Below are positions 1 to 8,374 of a stretch of DNA of 64,000 nucleotides, one piece after another; position 1 is the first letter of the stretch; every line of letters starts with the position of its first letter. The stretch lies in assembly GCF_018325905.1 (NCBI RefSeq), contig NZ_AP021901.1:2294001-2358000 (forward strand). The letters are read 5' to 3'. Source of the DNA: Pseudomonas sp. St316. Lineage in GTDB: Bacteria; Pseudomonadota; Gammaproteobacteria; Pseudomonadales; Pseudomonadaceae. The notes beneath the pieces were generated by a model. That model was not told the DNA's origin. It did no database searches and saw only the letters and a list, made by a program, of their open reading frames with translations. A program made the translations under genes and the position numbers.

Positions 1-9
1 CAGCAGGAG

Positions 10-102
10 CTGCCGAAGGCTGCGATCTTTCGCTCTCGATCCAGATGTTTTCGCCTGGGCTACCAGGCCCTATCGGAAGCGGAGGATCGCAGCCTTCGGC
101 AG
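10..102. repeat. Inverted repeat with 18-bp arms
   Basis: The arm CTGCCGAAGGCTGCGATC (10-27) is repeated as its exact reverse complement at 85-102, about 57 bp away. It is an intergenic palindromic repeat of the kind dispersed through fluorescent pseudomonads, and is distinct from the REP family just downstream. No gene is seen in 1-253. Confidence 0.7.
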
Positions 103-141
103 TTTCTGCCGGGCTTCACTGGCGCAAACCGCTATAAAACC

Positions 142-233
142 CTGTGGGAGCGAGCTTGCTCGCGATGGCGTCGGATCAGCCCATATTCATTTGACTGACA
201 CGCCGCCATCGCGAGCAAGCTCGTTCCCACAGG
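142..233. repeat. REP doublet (REPIN-like)
   Basis: Two copies of the GTGGGAGCGAGCTTGCTCGC palindrome face each other (142-170 and 203-233), separated by about 30 bp. The doublet sits just beyond the stop of the leftward trhP gene, a usual place for REP sequences in Pseudomonas. Confidence 0.85.
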
Positions 234-253
234 GGTGATTGCAGAGCCCCAGG

Positions 254-1579
254 CTAAGGCTCGCGCACATCGCGCATCAACAACCCAAACCGCAAATCCA
301 CCGCATCCGGGATGGGCACGTACACCACGTGCCCATCCCCCGGTGCAACCTCGATACCCTGGCCCTTGATGTCCTGCAACTGGTGCAGGTCGAAGTGGAA
401 GTTGCCCTTTGGGGTCATCAGTTCCATGTGGTCACCCAGGCCAAAGCGGTTCTTCACCCGTACCTCGGCCAAGCGTTCGCGCCGTTCGCCGGTCAGTTCG
501 CCGACGAACTGCTGGCGCTCCGATACCGAACTGCCGTTCTGGTAGTTCTGGTATTCGTCGTGCACGTGGCGCCTCAGGAAACCTTCGGTGTAGCCGCGCT
601 GGGCCAGGGACTCCAGGTCAGTCATCAGGCCACGATCAAATTCCCGGCCGGCCACCGCGTCATCGATGGCCCGGCGATACACCTGGGTGGTGCGCGCGCA
701 ATAGAAGTGCGACTTGGTCCGGCCTTCGATTTTCAGCGAATGCACGCCCATGCGCGCCAGGCGCTCGACGTGTTGTACGGCGCGCAGGTCCTTGGCATTC
801 ATGATGTAGGTGCCGTGCTCGTCCTCGAAGGCCGGCATCGATTCTTCCGGGCGATTGGCTTCCTGAAGCAAAAACACCTGGTCGGTGGGCGCGCCGAGGC
901 CCAGGGTCGGTTCGGGCTGATAGGTCTGCACAATGTCGCCCACGGCGTTTTCCACTGCCGGTTGTGCCGAATATTTCCAGCGACAGGCATTGGTGCAACT
1001 GCCCTGGTTGGCGTCGCGCTTGTTCAAATAGCCGGACAGCAGGCAGCGTCCTGAATAGGCCATGCACAGCGCACCGTGGACGAACACTTCCAGCTCCATC
1101 GCCGGCACCTGCTCGCGGATCTCGGCGATTTCCTCCAGGGACAGTTCCCGGGACAGGATGATCCGGCTCAAGCCCTGCTGCTGCCAGAACTCGACGCTCG
1201 CCCAGTTCACCGTGTTGGCCTGCACCGACAGGTGAATCGGCATCTGGGGGAAATGCCGGCGCACCAGCATGATCAGCCCCGGGTCGGACATGATCAGTGC
1301 GTCCGGCGCCATGGCGATCACCGGTTCGAGGTCTTTGAGGAAGGTGCGCAGCTTGGCGTTGTGCGGGGCAATGTTCACCACCACGTAGAAGCGCTTGCCC
1401 ATGGCCTGGGCCTCGGCAATACCCAAGGCCAGGTTCGCATGGTCGAATTCGTTGTTGCGCACCCGCAGGCTGTAGCGCGGCTGGCCGGCATACACCGCAT
1501 CGGCACCGTAGGCGAAGGCGTAGCGCATGTTTTTCAGGGTGCCGGCGGGCGCCAGTAGTTCGGGGGCAGCGAGGGTCAT
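254..1579 (-). CDS. trhP: U32-family tRNA hydroxylation protein TrhP/YegQ
   Basis: A 441-residue peptidase-U32-family protein. The family member TrhP (YegQ) takes part in prephenate-dependent 5-hydroxylation of tRNA uridine 34; it is not a real protease in this role. Visible hallmarks are the N-terminal ELLAPAGTLKNMRYAFAYGA barrel start, the central EVFVHGALCMAYSGRC segment and further cysteines in QGSCTNACRW, which are the likely Fe-S ligands. The open frame extends upstream to 1717, but the conserved family start MTLAAPELLAPAG fits position 1579. The gene is transcribed away from the permease gene at 1727. Confidence in the family is high and in the exact tRNA role moderate. Confidence 0.9.
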   Translation of the reverse strand: MTLAAPELLAPAGTLKNMRYAFAYGADAVYAGQPRYSLRVRNNEFDHANLALGIAEAQAMGKRFYVVVNIAPHNAKLRTFLKDLEPVIAMAPDALIMSDPGLIMLVRRHFPQMPIHLSVQANTVNWASVEFWQQQGLSRIILSRELSLEEIAEIREQVPAMELEVFVHGALCMAYSGRCLLSGYLNKRDANQGSCTNACRWKYSAQPAVENAVGDIVQTYQPEPTLGLGAPTDQVFLLQEANRPEESMPAFEDEHGTYIMNAKDLRAVQHVERLARMGVHSLKIEGRTKSHFYCARTTQVYRRAIDDAVAGREFDRGLMTDLESLAQRGYTEGFLRRHVHDEYQNYQNGSSVSERQQFVGELTGERRERLAEVRVKNRFGLGDHMELMTPKGNFHFDLHQLQDIKGQGIEVAPGDGHVVYVPIPDAVDLRFGLLMRDVREP

Positions 1580-1726
1580 GGTGGGGTCAGGTCGCAAAAA
1601 GTGGCGAGGGTACGTCAGGGCCGGCCAGGCCTTATTGACCTGAATCAAGGCGCGGCGCAAACGAGAAGGCACTCCCACGAGTCCTGGCTGACTAATGTGT
1701 ATCCCGCCTTTGGACATGGAAAGCTG

Positions 1727-2788
1727 ATGAATCGAAAGATGCTACAAAACAAAGCCCAGATGTTGCTCCTGGTGCTGGTCACGGTCGCCTTCATCTGGAT
1801 TCTGCTGCCGTTTTACGGCGCGGTGTTCTGGGCGGTGATCCTGGGCATCGTCTTTGCGCCGATGCAGCGCCGCCTACAGTTGAAATTCGGTTGGCACCGC
1901 AATGTCACCTCGCTGTTCACGTTGAGCGTCTGTGTGGTCTGCGCGATCCTGCCGGTGATCATTATCAGTACGTTGTTGGTCCAGGAAGGCGCGGCGCTGT
2001 ACAAGAGCCTGGAAAGCGGGGAACTGGACATTGCCGATTACCTGGCCCGCTTCAAGGATGCCCTGCCGCCTTACTTCCAGCACCTGCTGGACCGCTTCGG
2101 CCTGGGCAACCTCAGTGGCTTGCGCGAGAAGATCGTCAAGAGCGCCATGCAGGGCAGCGAGTTCTTCGCCACCCAGGCGTTCAGCTTCGGTCAGGGCACT
2201 TTCCAGTTCCTGGTCAGCCTTTCCGTGATGCTTTACCTGCTGTTCTTCTTTTTGCGCGATGGCCCGGAACTGGTGCGCAAGGTGCGCGCCGCCGTGCCGC
2301 TGGCCGAACACCAGAAGCGGCGCCTGCAATTGAAATTCAATCGGGTGGTGCGGGCGACGGTAAAAGGCAACCTGCTGGTGGCGATCACCCAAGGTGCGCT
2401 GGGTGGGCTGATCTTCTGGATCCTGGGGATTCCGACAGTGTTGCCCTGGGCAGTGCTGATGGCGTTCCTGTCGTTGCTGCCGGCGGTAGGGGCGGGCCTC
2501 GTCTGGGCGCCAGTGGCGGTATATTTCCTGCTCTCGGGGGCCATCTGGCAGGGCGTAGTGCTGACGTTGTTCGGGGTGTTCGTGATCGGCCTGGTGGACA
2601 ATTTCCTGCGCCCGATCCTGGTGGGCAAGGACACCAAGATGCCCGACTACATGGTGCTGGTCTCGACATTGGGCGGCCTGGCGGTGTTCGGGCTGAACGG
2701 CTTCGTGATCGGACCGCTGATCGCCGCGCTGTTCATGTCGAGTTGGGCCCTGTTCGTCGAAACCACGCCGCGGGTGCAGTTGCCTTAG
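1727..2788 (+). CDS. AI-2E family transporter (PerM-like permease)
   Basis: A 353-residue integral membrane protein with the AI-2E/PerM family pattern. Two N-terminal membrane segments (about 10-45) are followed by a third near 60-80, then a soluble stretch around 95-150, and then a block of hydrophobic helices to the C-terminus with the conserved DNFLRPILVG and GFVIGPLIAAL motifs. The start at 1727 (MNRKMLQNKAQ) is chosen because a GGAAAG box lies just upstream and the longer frame adds only non-conserved residues. The family includes exporters and Na+/H+ antiporters, so the substrate cannot be told. The last four bases overlap the convergent small gene at 2785. Confidence 0.88.
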   Translation: MNRKMLQNKAQMLLLVLVTVAFIWILLPFYGAVFWAVILGIVFAPMQRRLQLKFGWHRNVTSLFTLSVCVVCAILPVIIISTLLVQEGAALYKSLESGELDIADYLARFKDALPPYFQHLLDRFGLGNLSGLREKIVKSAMQGSEFFATQAFSFGQGTFQFLVSLSVMLYLLFFFLRDGPELVRKVRAAVPLAEHQKRRLQLKFNRVVRATVKGNLLVAITQGALGGLIFWILGIPTVLPWAVLMAFLSLLPAVGAGLVWAPVAVYFLLSGAIWQGVVLTLFGVFVIGLVDNFLRPILVGKDTKMPDYMVLVSTLGGLAVFGLNGFVIGPLIAALFMSSWALFVETTPRVQLP

Positions 2789-2967
2789 GCGCTCAGCAGA
2801 TACGGGCCGATGCGTTGCGACAGGGCCTGGGCGGCGGGCAGTGAAGTCAGCGGGCCACTGATGGTCACGCCGTCTTGCACCAGATACCAGCAGGCCAGCA
2901 ACCCAAGCTCCCGGAGTGGGGCGGGGACCGCGCTGCCAATGACAGACATGATTTGAACCTTGGGCAT
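2785..2967 (-). CDS. Small conserved hypothetical protein, 60 aa
   Basis: A 60-residue protein beginning MPKVQIMSVIGSAVPAPLRE, with a hydrophobic centre (LGLLACWYLV) and a glycine/serine-rich second half. It converges on and overlaps by four bases the preceding permease gene. A GGAGG-like site (from TTTCCC and CCTCC on the plus strand) lies upstream of the start. No domain is recognised and no function is proposed. Codon use is like the neighbouring core genes, which supports its being real. Confidence 0.6.
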   Translation of the reverse strand: MPKVQIMSVIGSAVPAPLRELGLLACWYLVQDGVTISGPLTSLPAAQALSQRIGPYLLSA

Positions 2968-3056
2968 GGGAAACCTCCATCAAACGATGGGGTTACCTTA
3001 CGGCTCAGTGGGGGGGAGGAAAAATCAACCGGCTCAATAGTAGGAATCGATGTCGC

Positions 3057-3251
3057 TCAATCGACCACCAGATCGAGCATGTGCACCACTTCCTGCTCGT
3101 TGAGCAGACCTTTGCGCACCAGGTTTTCCGCCAGCAGGGAAAGGAACTTGGCGTTGCGGTGGCCTTCCAGTTGCTTGAGTTCGGTCAGCACGTTGTACAC
3201 CTTGCTGGAGGTGCACAGGCCGACAATGCGATGGGGGTTTTGCGTGGGCAT
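3057..3251 (-). CDS. Small conserved hypothetical protein, 64 aa
   Basis: A 64-residue, mostly helical protein (MPTQNPHRIVGLCTSSKVYN onwards) ending in a leucine- and valine-rich tail. The start at 3251 is supported by AAGGA eight bases upstream; the open frame runs further up without a better start. Nothing in it identifies a function. It stands alone between the 60-aa gene and a 238-bp gap that has no gene. Confidence 0.6.
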   Translation of the reverse strand: MPTQNPHRIVGLCTSSKVYNVLTELKQLEGHRNAKFLSLLAENLVRKGLLNEQEVVHMLDLVVD

Positions 3252-3489
3252 ACCTTCGTCCTTGTTCTTATGAAGCTGTTGTTGGCGGACAGAACCAGTT
3301 TGCGGCCCTGTCATGACGCTCACGTGACAGCTTGGGTTGTTGGAAAAAGAAAGCAGGATCCGGACCATAATGCCTTTTTGGCGCCAGATTACTGTTCCGG
3401 CAGCGACCTCGGCCAGGCATATATGGCCATCGAACTGCTTTTATTCACAAGAAGGGATGCGTTTTGAGTGTCGAACGCCATGTGTTGTT

Positions 3490-3988
3490 CTATTTTTTGC
3501 TCAGCGCATTGGCCAGCTGCCGCATCGCCGCTTCGATTTTATGGGCGGTCAAGGACGAGTACCCCAATAGCCAACCTTGTTTCTTTTCTTCGCCGACGTA
3601 CAGCCGGCTAAGGCCGGGCAGTTGCACACCCACACTGGCTGCTTGGAGGAGGGTCCTTTCCTCCGACCAGCCATCGACCAGCAGGCAGGGAATTTGCAGC
3701 CCGCCTTGTGGGCGCAAGGCGGTAACGATTCCGTCCAGGTGCTTGCCAATGGCATCGAGCAGGATGGTACGGCGTCCGGCGGAGAGTTTGCGCATGGCCC
3801 GGACATGGGCGTTGCAGTGGCCGTCTTCCATGAAGCGTGCCAGGGGCAACTGAAGGACCTGTGGTGTGTGGCCGTCCATGATGCTGCGCGCGTAGGTGAA
3901 GGCTTTGACCAGTTCGAAAGGTAGCACCATGTAACCCATCCGCAACCCCGGATAGAGGGTTTTGCCGAAGGTACCGAGGTAGATCGTG
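3490..3988 (-). pseudogene. MocR/PdxR-type regulator, C-terminal remnant
   Basis: Reading leftward from about 3988, the frame gives STIYLGTFGKTLYPGLRMGY and continues to the stop at 3490. This is the PLP-lysine loop and C-terminal half of the aminotransferase-like domain of a MocR (GntR plus type I aminotransferase) regulator. The helix-turn-helix and the first half of the PLP domain are absent. Similarity stops abruptly at about 3988, where GC falls sharply; immediately beyond, a plus-strand frame (DFLYDGKQFVAI then stop) looks like the tail of another lost gene. The longest ATG-initiated frame (3945) would lack the catalytic lysine, so this is a broken gene and also marks a recombination boundary. 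Confidence 0.85.
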
Positions 3989-4254
3989 GATTTTCTTTAT
4001 GACGGCAAGCAGTTTGTGGCGATTTAGTAATCTTTAGGAAAGCCTGAAATACTAATCAACTCGTGATGTCTTCGCTACTTGAGGTTCAGAAATCACGAGC
4101 CCATCGAAAAACAGACCTTTTCTGGGGGGGCTGAAGAAGTAACTTCCTTGGAGAAAAACTTAAGCCTAGACGCTGCGTATTTCGCAGTCTCACTTCTTTT
4201 GGATCGGTTTTTTTAGACCGTCCTTTGCGCGTTCAATTGATAGGCGCAATGGCA
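3989..4254. other. AT-rich spacer at island edge, no gene
   Basis: This gap holds no supported gene. It contains a short plus-strand coding tail (ending at the TAG near 4025) and a small CTGCG-TATTT-CGCAG hairpin around 4172-4186, followed by a T-rich tract near 4206-4214. The tract may help terminate the leftward lrp transcript. Its AT-richness contrasts with the GC-rich MocR remnant and matches the biosynthetic block that follows. Confidence 0.5.
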
Positions 4255-4728
4255 CTAAATATACAAGTGGTTGGATCTGGTTATTTCACGCAGCGAGATT
4301 GATGTTTTTATATTGCGAATGACTGATAAGCCCCGAAGAGTGTTTTCAATAAAAAAGTTATACGCATCAATGCTTTTGCAGTGAATGTGCACAAGGAAAT
4401 CATAATCCCCAGTCACGTTATGAAGTGAGTAGACTCCGGGGTGAGAGGTGATCTTTTCTTCCAGTTCCCGAGTGGCCTCTTCGGTGTGAGTATCCACAGA
4501 AAGATGCACAAAAGCTGTGACATTGTAGCCTAACGCAGCTTTGTCGAGGATTGCCTCGTACCTGGAAATGTAACCTTCTTCTTCCAGTCGTTTCAGGCGC
4601 CTCCAACAGGGCGTTTCGGTCATGCACAACTGGCTAGCCAAGTGAGAAGTCGTTGTTTTTGCGTCTCTTTGCATTGTATTGAGTATCGCAAGGTCGATTG
4701 CATCCAGCACGTCGGAGTTTTTTTTCAA
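4255..4728 (-). CDS. Lrp/AsnC family transcriptional regulator
   Basis: A 157-residue protein with an N-terminal AsnC-type helix-turn-helix (LDAIDLAILNTMQRDAKTTT to about residue 60, including the typical TPCWRRLKRLEEEGYI recognition region) and a C-terminal RAM/AsnC ligand-binding domain (VTGDYDFLVHIHC, about 70-150). Family members sense amino acids and bind DNA as octamers. The start is a TTG at 4728 with AGGA nine bases upstream; no in-frame ATG nearby fits. It is divergent from the exporter operon at 4840 with only 111 bp between them, so it most likely controls that operon, perhaps in response to a precursor or product amino acid (inference). Confidence 0.9.
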   Translation of the reverse strand: MKKNSDVLDAIDLAILNTMQRDAKTTTSHLASQLCMTETPCWRRLKRLEEEGYISRYEAILDKAALGYNVTAFVHLSVDTHTEEATRELEEKITSHPGVYSLHNVTGDYDFLVHIHCKSIDAYNFFIENTLRGLSVIRNIKTSISLREITRSNHLYI

Positions 4729-4839
4729 TTTCCATCATCCTGTAGGAAAATTCTTCCGAAAAATCTATCAAGCACCTAAAGCGAAAGCAATTTTTTTCCT
4801 CTGAGCATTGATTAGAATCTCTGTCAGACAGGAAATGAT

Positions 4840-6057
4840 ATGAAAAATCAATACGTTAAGCTATTTGAAATAAGAAAAATTCTCGGTGTTTCGTCGGCAG
4901 CCATGGTTGCGCGCCTCGCGATGGCGATGTTGCCTCTGTCCATCACTTTGATGCTTTTGGATAAAAACAGCTCACCGAATGTTGCTGGCTCCGCCGTCGC
5001 TTTTTTCTTTATGGGCGTCGGCATTTCTTTCCCGATTCTTAGCGTAATCAGCCAAAAAACCAGCATAAAATGGGCGTTCAGCCTAAGTACGCTTGCGTGT
5101 GTTGCAGTGGGACTTTTTGTGCTACGAATGGTCACCGACGTTGATAGGGCCGTCAGTCCGCAAGCTTTCTTACTTTTGGGTCTAAGTGTAGCGCCGGTGG
5201 GGCCCTCAATGCGGGCACTATGGTCGGAACAAACTAACGATTCTCAGCTATTACATACCGCCTCTTCGTTCGAAGCAACGTTGACAGAGTTCTTGTTTAT
5301 AGTCGGGCCGTTTTTGGCGTCATTGATCGCGATTTTTTATTCATCGCAGATGACGTTTGAAGTGGCGCTCGGGTTATTGGTGTCGGGCACATTGATATTT
5401 GGCTTGGTCAGGCCGGTTGATATGCCACTGGTGCGCATCGATAACTCAGGAAATGCCAATATATTAACGCCTGAGTTGATACGAATTTTAATATCCATCG
5501 GGTTGACATCCTCTATGTCAACATCGTTGGTACTTGCCCTGACTTTTGGTTTGGAAAATTTTGGCGGCGAAAATTATACGGGTTTCTATTTGGGTTTGCA
5601 TTCTTTTACCAGTGTGGTAGGGGGTGTTTTCTTTGGGCTCATGACGAGGGATTACGACTTTATGAGGACCTACAAAGTGATACTGATGGTATTGATTTGT
5701 GGGTTCTTTGGGCTGCCTCTGAGCCTGTTATTCGAGTCAGTAGCAACCATGGGCGTGCAAGTTGTACTGATCACCTGGGCGGTGATGTTAACTGCTTTGG
5801 GGCTGTTTATAGCCCCAATGTGCACCGTCGAGTTTCAGATCGTTGCTTCGTTGAATAGAACGAATACCACCAAAGTGGCGTTCGCTTACGTAGGCAGCTC
5901 GATTTTTTTCGGAGCGGCTTTTGGTGCTTGGGTTGTTGGTCAGGTAGCGGTGCTTGATTCATTGTTGCTGATTTTAAGTATTCCAGCTGCTTTCGCAATC
6001 CTCGCGTTGATGGTAGCCATTGTCCCATTGCAATCCAGTAGAGAAATAATAAGATGA
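4840..6057 (+). CDS. MFS-type exporter, first gene of the sulfo-metabolite operon
   Basis: A 405-residue protein with about twelve hydrophobic segments spread over its whole length and few charged loops, typical of the major facilitator superfamily. Examples are residues 40-60, 75-95, 148-170, 220-245, 290-315 and 365-395. AGGA lies six bases before the ATG. Its last codon overlaps the ATP-grasp gene as ATGA, so the two are translationally coupled. Placed at the head of a biosynthetic operon, it most likely exports the product and may give self-resistance (inference). Substrate is unknown. GC and codon use are much lower than in the flanking core genes. Confidence 0.85.
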   Translation: MKNQYVKLFEIRKILGVSSAAMVARLAMAMLPLSITLMLLDKNSSPNVAGSAVAFFFMGVGISFPILSVISQKTSIKWAFSLSTLACVAVGLFVLRMVTDVDRAVSPQAFLLLGLSVAPVGPSMRALWSEQTNDSQLLHTASSFEATLTEFLFIVGPFLASLIAIFYSSQMTFEVALGLLVSGTLIFGLVRPVDMPLVRIDNSGNANILTPELIRILISIGLTSSMSTSLVLALTFGLENFGGENYTGFYLGLHSFTSVVGGVFFGLMTRDYDFMRTYKVILMVLICGFFGLPLSLLFESVATMGVQVVLITWAVMLTALGLFIAPMCTVEFQIVASLNRTNTTKVAFAYVGSSIFFGAAFGAWVVGQVAVLDSLLLILSIPAAFAILALMVAIVPLQSSREIIR

Positions 6058-7298
6058 ATAAATATGTGGTAATCGTCGAGAGTCAAGTGTCGGATTTTGG
6101 TTTGCGTCCAATAATAGAAGCCAAGCGCAAGGGCTATAAAACAGTATTCGTTACCAATAAGCTCGCTAGGTACTCGGAGATACCAACATTCGATAAGGTT
6201 TTCTCAAGTTCGGTCGACGAAGTGTTGGAAATCGATGCGAACTCTTCATCTGTTATTTTGGAAGAGCTGAAAAAACGTAATATTGATAATGTACACGGTG
6301 TTTTGACAATTTGCGATTATAGCCTGGCGGTGGTGGCTGAACTCAGTCACTATCTGGGCTTGCCAGGTCTTTCTATCCAAGCGGCTGAAAACTGCCGAGA
6401 CAAACTGAAGATGAGAGAAGCTTGCAAAGCCAAGGGGGTTGCAATCCCGGCTTATCTGCATGCGGAGACAGAAGAAGCAGCCGTGAACTTTGCTGAGCAG
6501 ATTGGATTTCCGGTTGTTACCAAACCCATGACCGATTCCGCCAGTGTAGACGTCAAGCTGAGTTGGAGTGCGGATGATGTCCGACGTAGTTTCAAAGAAC
6601 ATATGCGATCCTCAATAAATATCAGAGGACAATTGAAACGCAAGGGCATGCTGTTGGAAGAGTATATGTCCGGCCCTGAGGTCAGCGTTGAGTCAGTGTA
6701 CGTAAATGGAGAGAGGTTCTTTTACGGGGTGACTGATAAACAGTTGAGCGCGCATCCCTACTTCGTGGAAGTCGGCGATACATTTCCCAGCCTCTTGCCC
6801 AAAGATCTTTGCGAGCGCTGTATTGATGTCTGTCGCGAGGCCTTGGACGCAGTAGGGCATGATTTTGGCGTGGCACACGTTGAAATAAAAATTACTGAAG
6901 TCGGTCCGAAAATAGTTGAAGTCAACGGACGGGTGCCGGGTAATGAGATAACGAAAATCATCGAGCTGGCCACGGGCGTAGACTTGCTTGTCATTGCTGT
7001 AGATCAATATGTGGGTGATGTCCCCGACTGGCAGCCACGGCAGTCGCTGGCCGCAGCTTCAGTTTACTTGACTAGTTCAATAACTGGTGAAATCAGGGCC
7101 ATATCTGGCATTGAGTTACTGGACCATGTTCCTGGCTTGGTCAAAAAAACGTTGTATGTATCGGTCGGTGATGAAGTTTCGGCGGCTTCGTCTAATCACG
7201 ATATTCTCGGTGCTCTTGTTATTCAGAGTGATCACAGCGGACTTGCCCGGCGATGGGTGGATATGGCCGCCAATCAGATTAAATTCGAGATTGTCTGA
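6054..7298 (+). CDS. ATP-grasp ligase
   Basis: A 414-residue ATP-grasp enzyme. An N-terminal Rossmann-like domain (about 1-115) precedes the ATP-grasp core. The VVTKP lysine (K157), the LLEEYMSGPEVSVE nucleotide-binding strand (about 200-214) and the metal-binding set E277, E289 and N291 in VEVNGR are all present, so it should be active. Relatives join a carboxylate to an amine through an acyl-phosphate and include the single-step L-amino acid (dipeptide) ligases. In this operon it is the obvious candidate for forming a dipeptide or amide bond. It is coupled to the MFS gene (ATGA overlap) and followed two bases later by the FemAB-like gene. Its substrates cannot be told from the sequence. Confidence 0.9.
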   Translation: MNKYVVIVESQVSDFGLRPIIEAKRKGYKTVFVTNKLARYSEIPTFDKVFSSSVDEVLEIDANSSSVILEELKKRNIDNVHGVLTICDYSLAVVAELSHYLGLPGLSIQAAENCRDKLKMREACKAKGVAIPAYLHAETEEAAVNFAEQIGFPVVTKPMTDSASVDVKLSWSADDVRRSFKEHMRSSINIRGQLKRKGMLLEEYMSGPEVSVESVYVNGERFFYGVTDKQLSAHPYFVEVGDTFPSLLPKDLCERCIDVCREALDAVGHDFGVAHVEIKITEVGPKIVEVNGRVPGNEITKIIELATGVDLLVIAVDQYVGDVPDWQPRQSLAAASVYLTSSITGEIRAISGIELLDHVPGLVKKTLYVSVGDEVSAASSNHDILGALVIQSDHSGLARRWVDMAANQIKFEIV

Positions 7299-7300
7299 AA

Positions 7301-8350
7301 ATGGCACAGCTACGCATCAGCAGGGATATCGAAAATTTTTCGGCACTGGCGTGGGATAAGCATTTTTACAGTGGCGGTTTTTTTAGTCAGCATTCGTGGT
7401 GTACGCATGCTCAGCGCACGATGGATAAGGATGATTGTTATTACCTGTCAGTGGTTGACGGTGATGAAGTTGTCTCGGTGTTACCTGTTTATGCTCTCAG
7501 GGAAGACTCACCTTTTAAACTCTGCAGATTCGAGTTCGCTTTGGAGTCGCAGCGGAATGATACGGCTTCTAATGACCAGAAAAATTGGCAGGGTGTGCAA
7601 TTATTTTGTGGCGGCAGGAATCCCTGCTTAACGACGGTTGGTCACACTGTTGCGTATCACGAGATAGAAATTTTGAGATCCATTGATAAGGAGCTTGAGG
7701 GGATTTGCAAGTCCCGACAAGTGAGTGGAGTTGGTTTTTTGTATGTTTCCGAATCTGACAAGGGGTTGATGTATGCCTTGGAAGAATTCGGGTATGAGAA
7801 ACGCGTGACTCACTCCACTTTTTATCTAGATGTTCCTTTAACGGGGCTCTCAGCGTATATCGAGTCTCAGGGGAAGCGTAAGCGCGAACAAATTAGAAGA
7901 GAGATCAGAAATCTCCAGAACGCCGGCGTCGTCTATGAGGCTCTTTCACTCGATAAAACCGATCTTCTGCAGATTAGCGAGTTGGAGGCCAAGCTGTATA
8001 GGAAACACGGGGTGAGCGTCTCTCAAGAGCAGTTGATGGCCATATTGAAAAGCATCGCCACTAACGTTGAGTCCGCTAGCATTCTAACGGCGTGTTGTAA
8101 GGGGGAGTTGTACGGGTTTGTCGTGTTTTTTATATCCGGCGCAGAGGTCTTTGTCAGGCAGGTGGGGATTGATTATGAAAAAAAGCAAGAGCTTCCTGTT
8201 TATTTTGGGTTGATGTTTTATGAAATGATTGAACTCGCACACTCTAAAGACGCTACCCGGATCCACTACGGCATCGGGAGTGACGCCACCAAGCTATCCA
8301 GGGGGTGTAGCGAGATCAGGCAGTATTCATTTATCAAAAACGTCCGATAA
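7301..8350 (+). CDS. FemAB-like / BioF2-like GNAT acyl- or aminoacyltransferase
   Basis: A 349-residue protein of the double-GNAT FemAB/CelD-like (Acetyltransf_6) type. Support comes from the central basic helix GKRKREQIRREIRNLQNAGV (about 190-209), the GELYGFVVFFISGAEVFVRQ core (about 267-286) and the C-terminal HYGIGSDATKLSRG turn, a form of the family's G-x-D-x-x-K-x-x-RG signature. Such enzymes transfer acyl or aminoacyl groups to an amine, in some cases from aminoacyl-tRNA. It begins two bases after the ATP-grasp stop. Together the two enzymes could build a pseudo-di- or tripeptide. The family assignment rests on motif shape only, with no search, so the acyl donor is open. Confidence 0.7.
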   Translation: MAQLRISRDIENFSALAWDKHFYSGGFFSQHSWCTHAQRTMDKDDCYYLSVVDGDEVVSVLPVYALREDSPFKLCRFEFALESQRNDTASNDQKNWQGVQLFCGGRNPCLTTVGHTVAYHEIEILRSIDKELEGICKSRQVSGVGFLYVSESDKGLMYALEEFGYEKRVTHSTFYLDVPLTGLSAYIESQGKRKREQIRREIRNLQNAGVVYEALSLDKTDLLQISELEAKLYRKHGVSVSQEQLMAILKSIATNVESASILTACCKGELYGFVVFFISGAEVFVRQVGIDYEKKQELPVYFGLMFYEMIELAHSKDATRIHYGIGSDATKLSRGCSEIRQYSFIKNVR

Positions 8351-8374
8351 TTATCTCCAATAAATGAGTCTCTC

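Noticed and set aside
3464-3853. 129-residue plus-strand frame over the MocR remnant
   Set aside because: The minus strand carries a recognisable PLP-enzyme C-terminus; this frame is its shadow.
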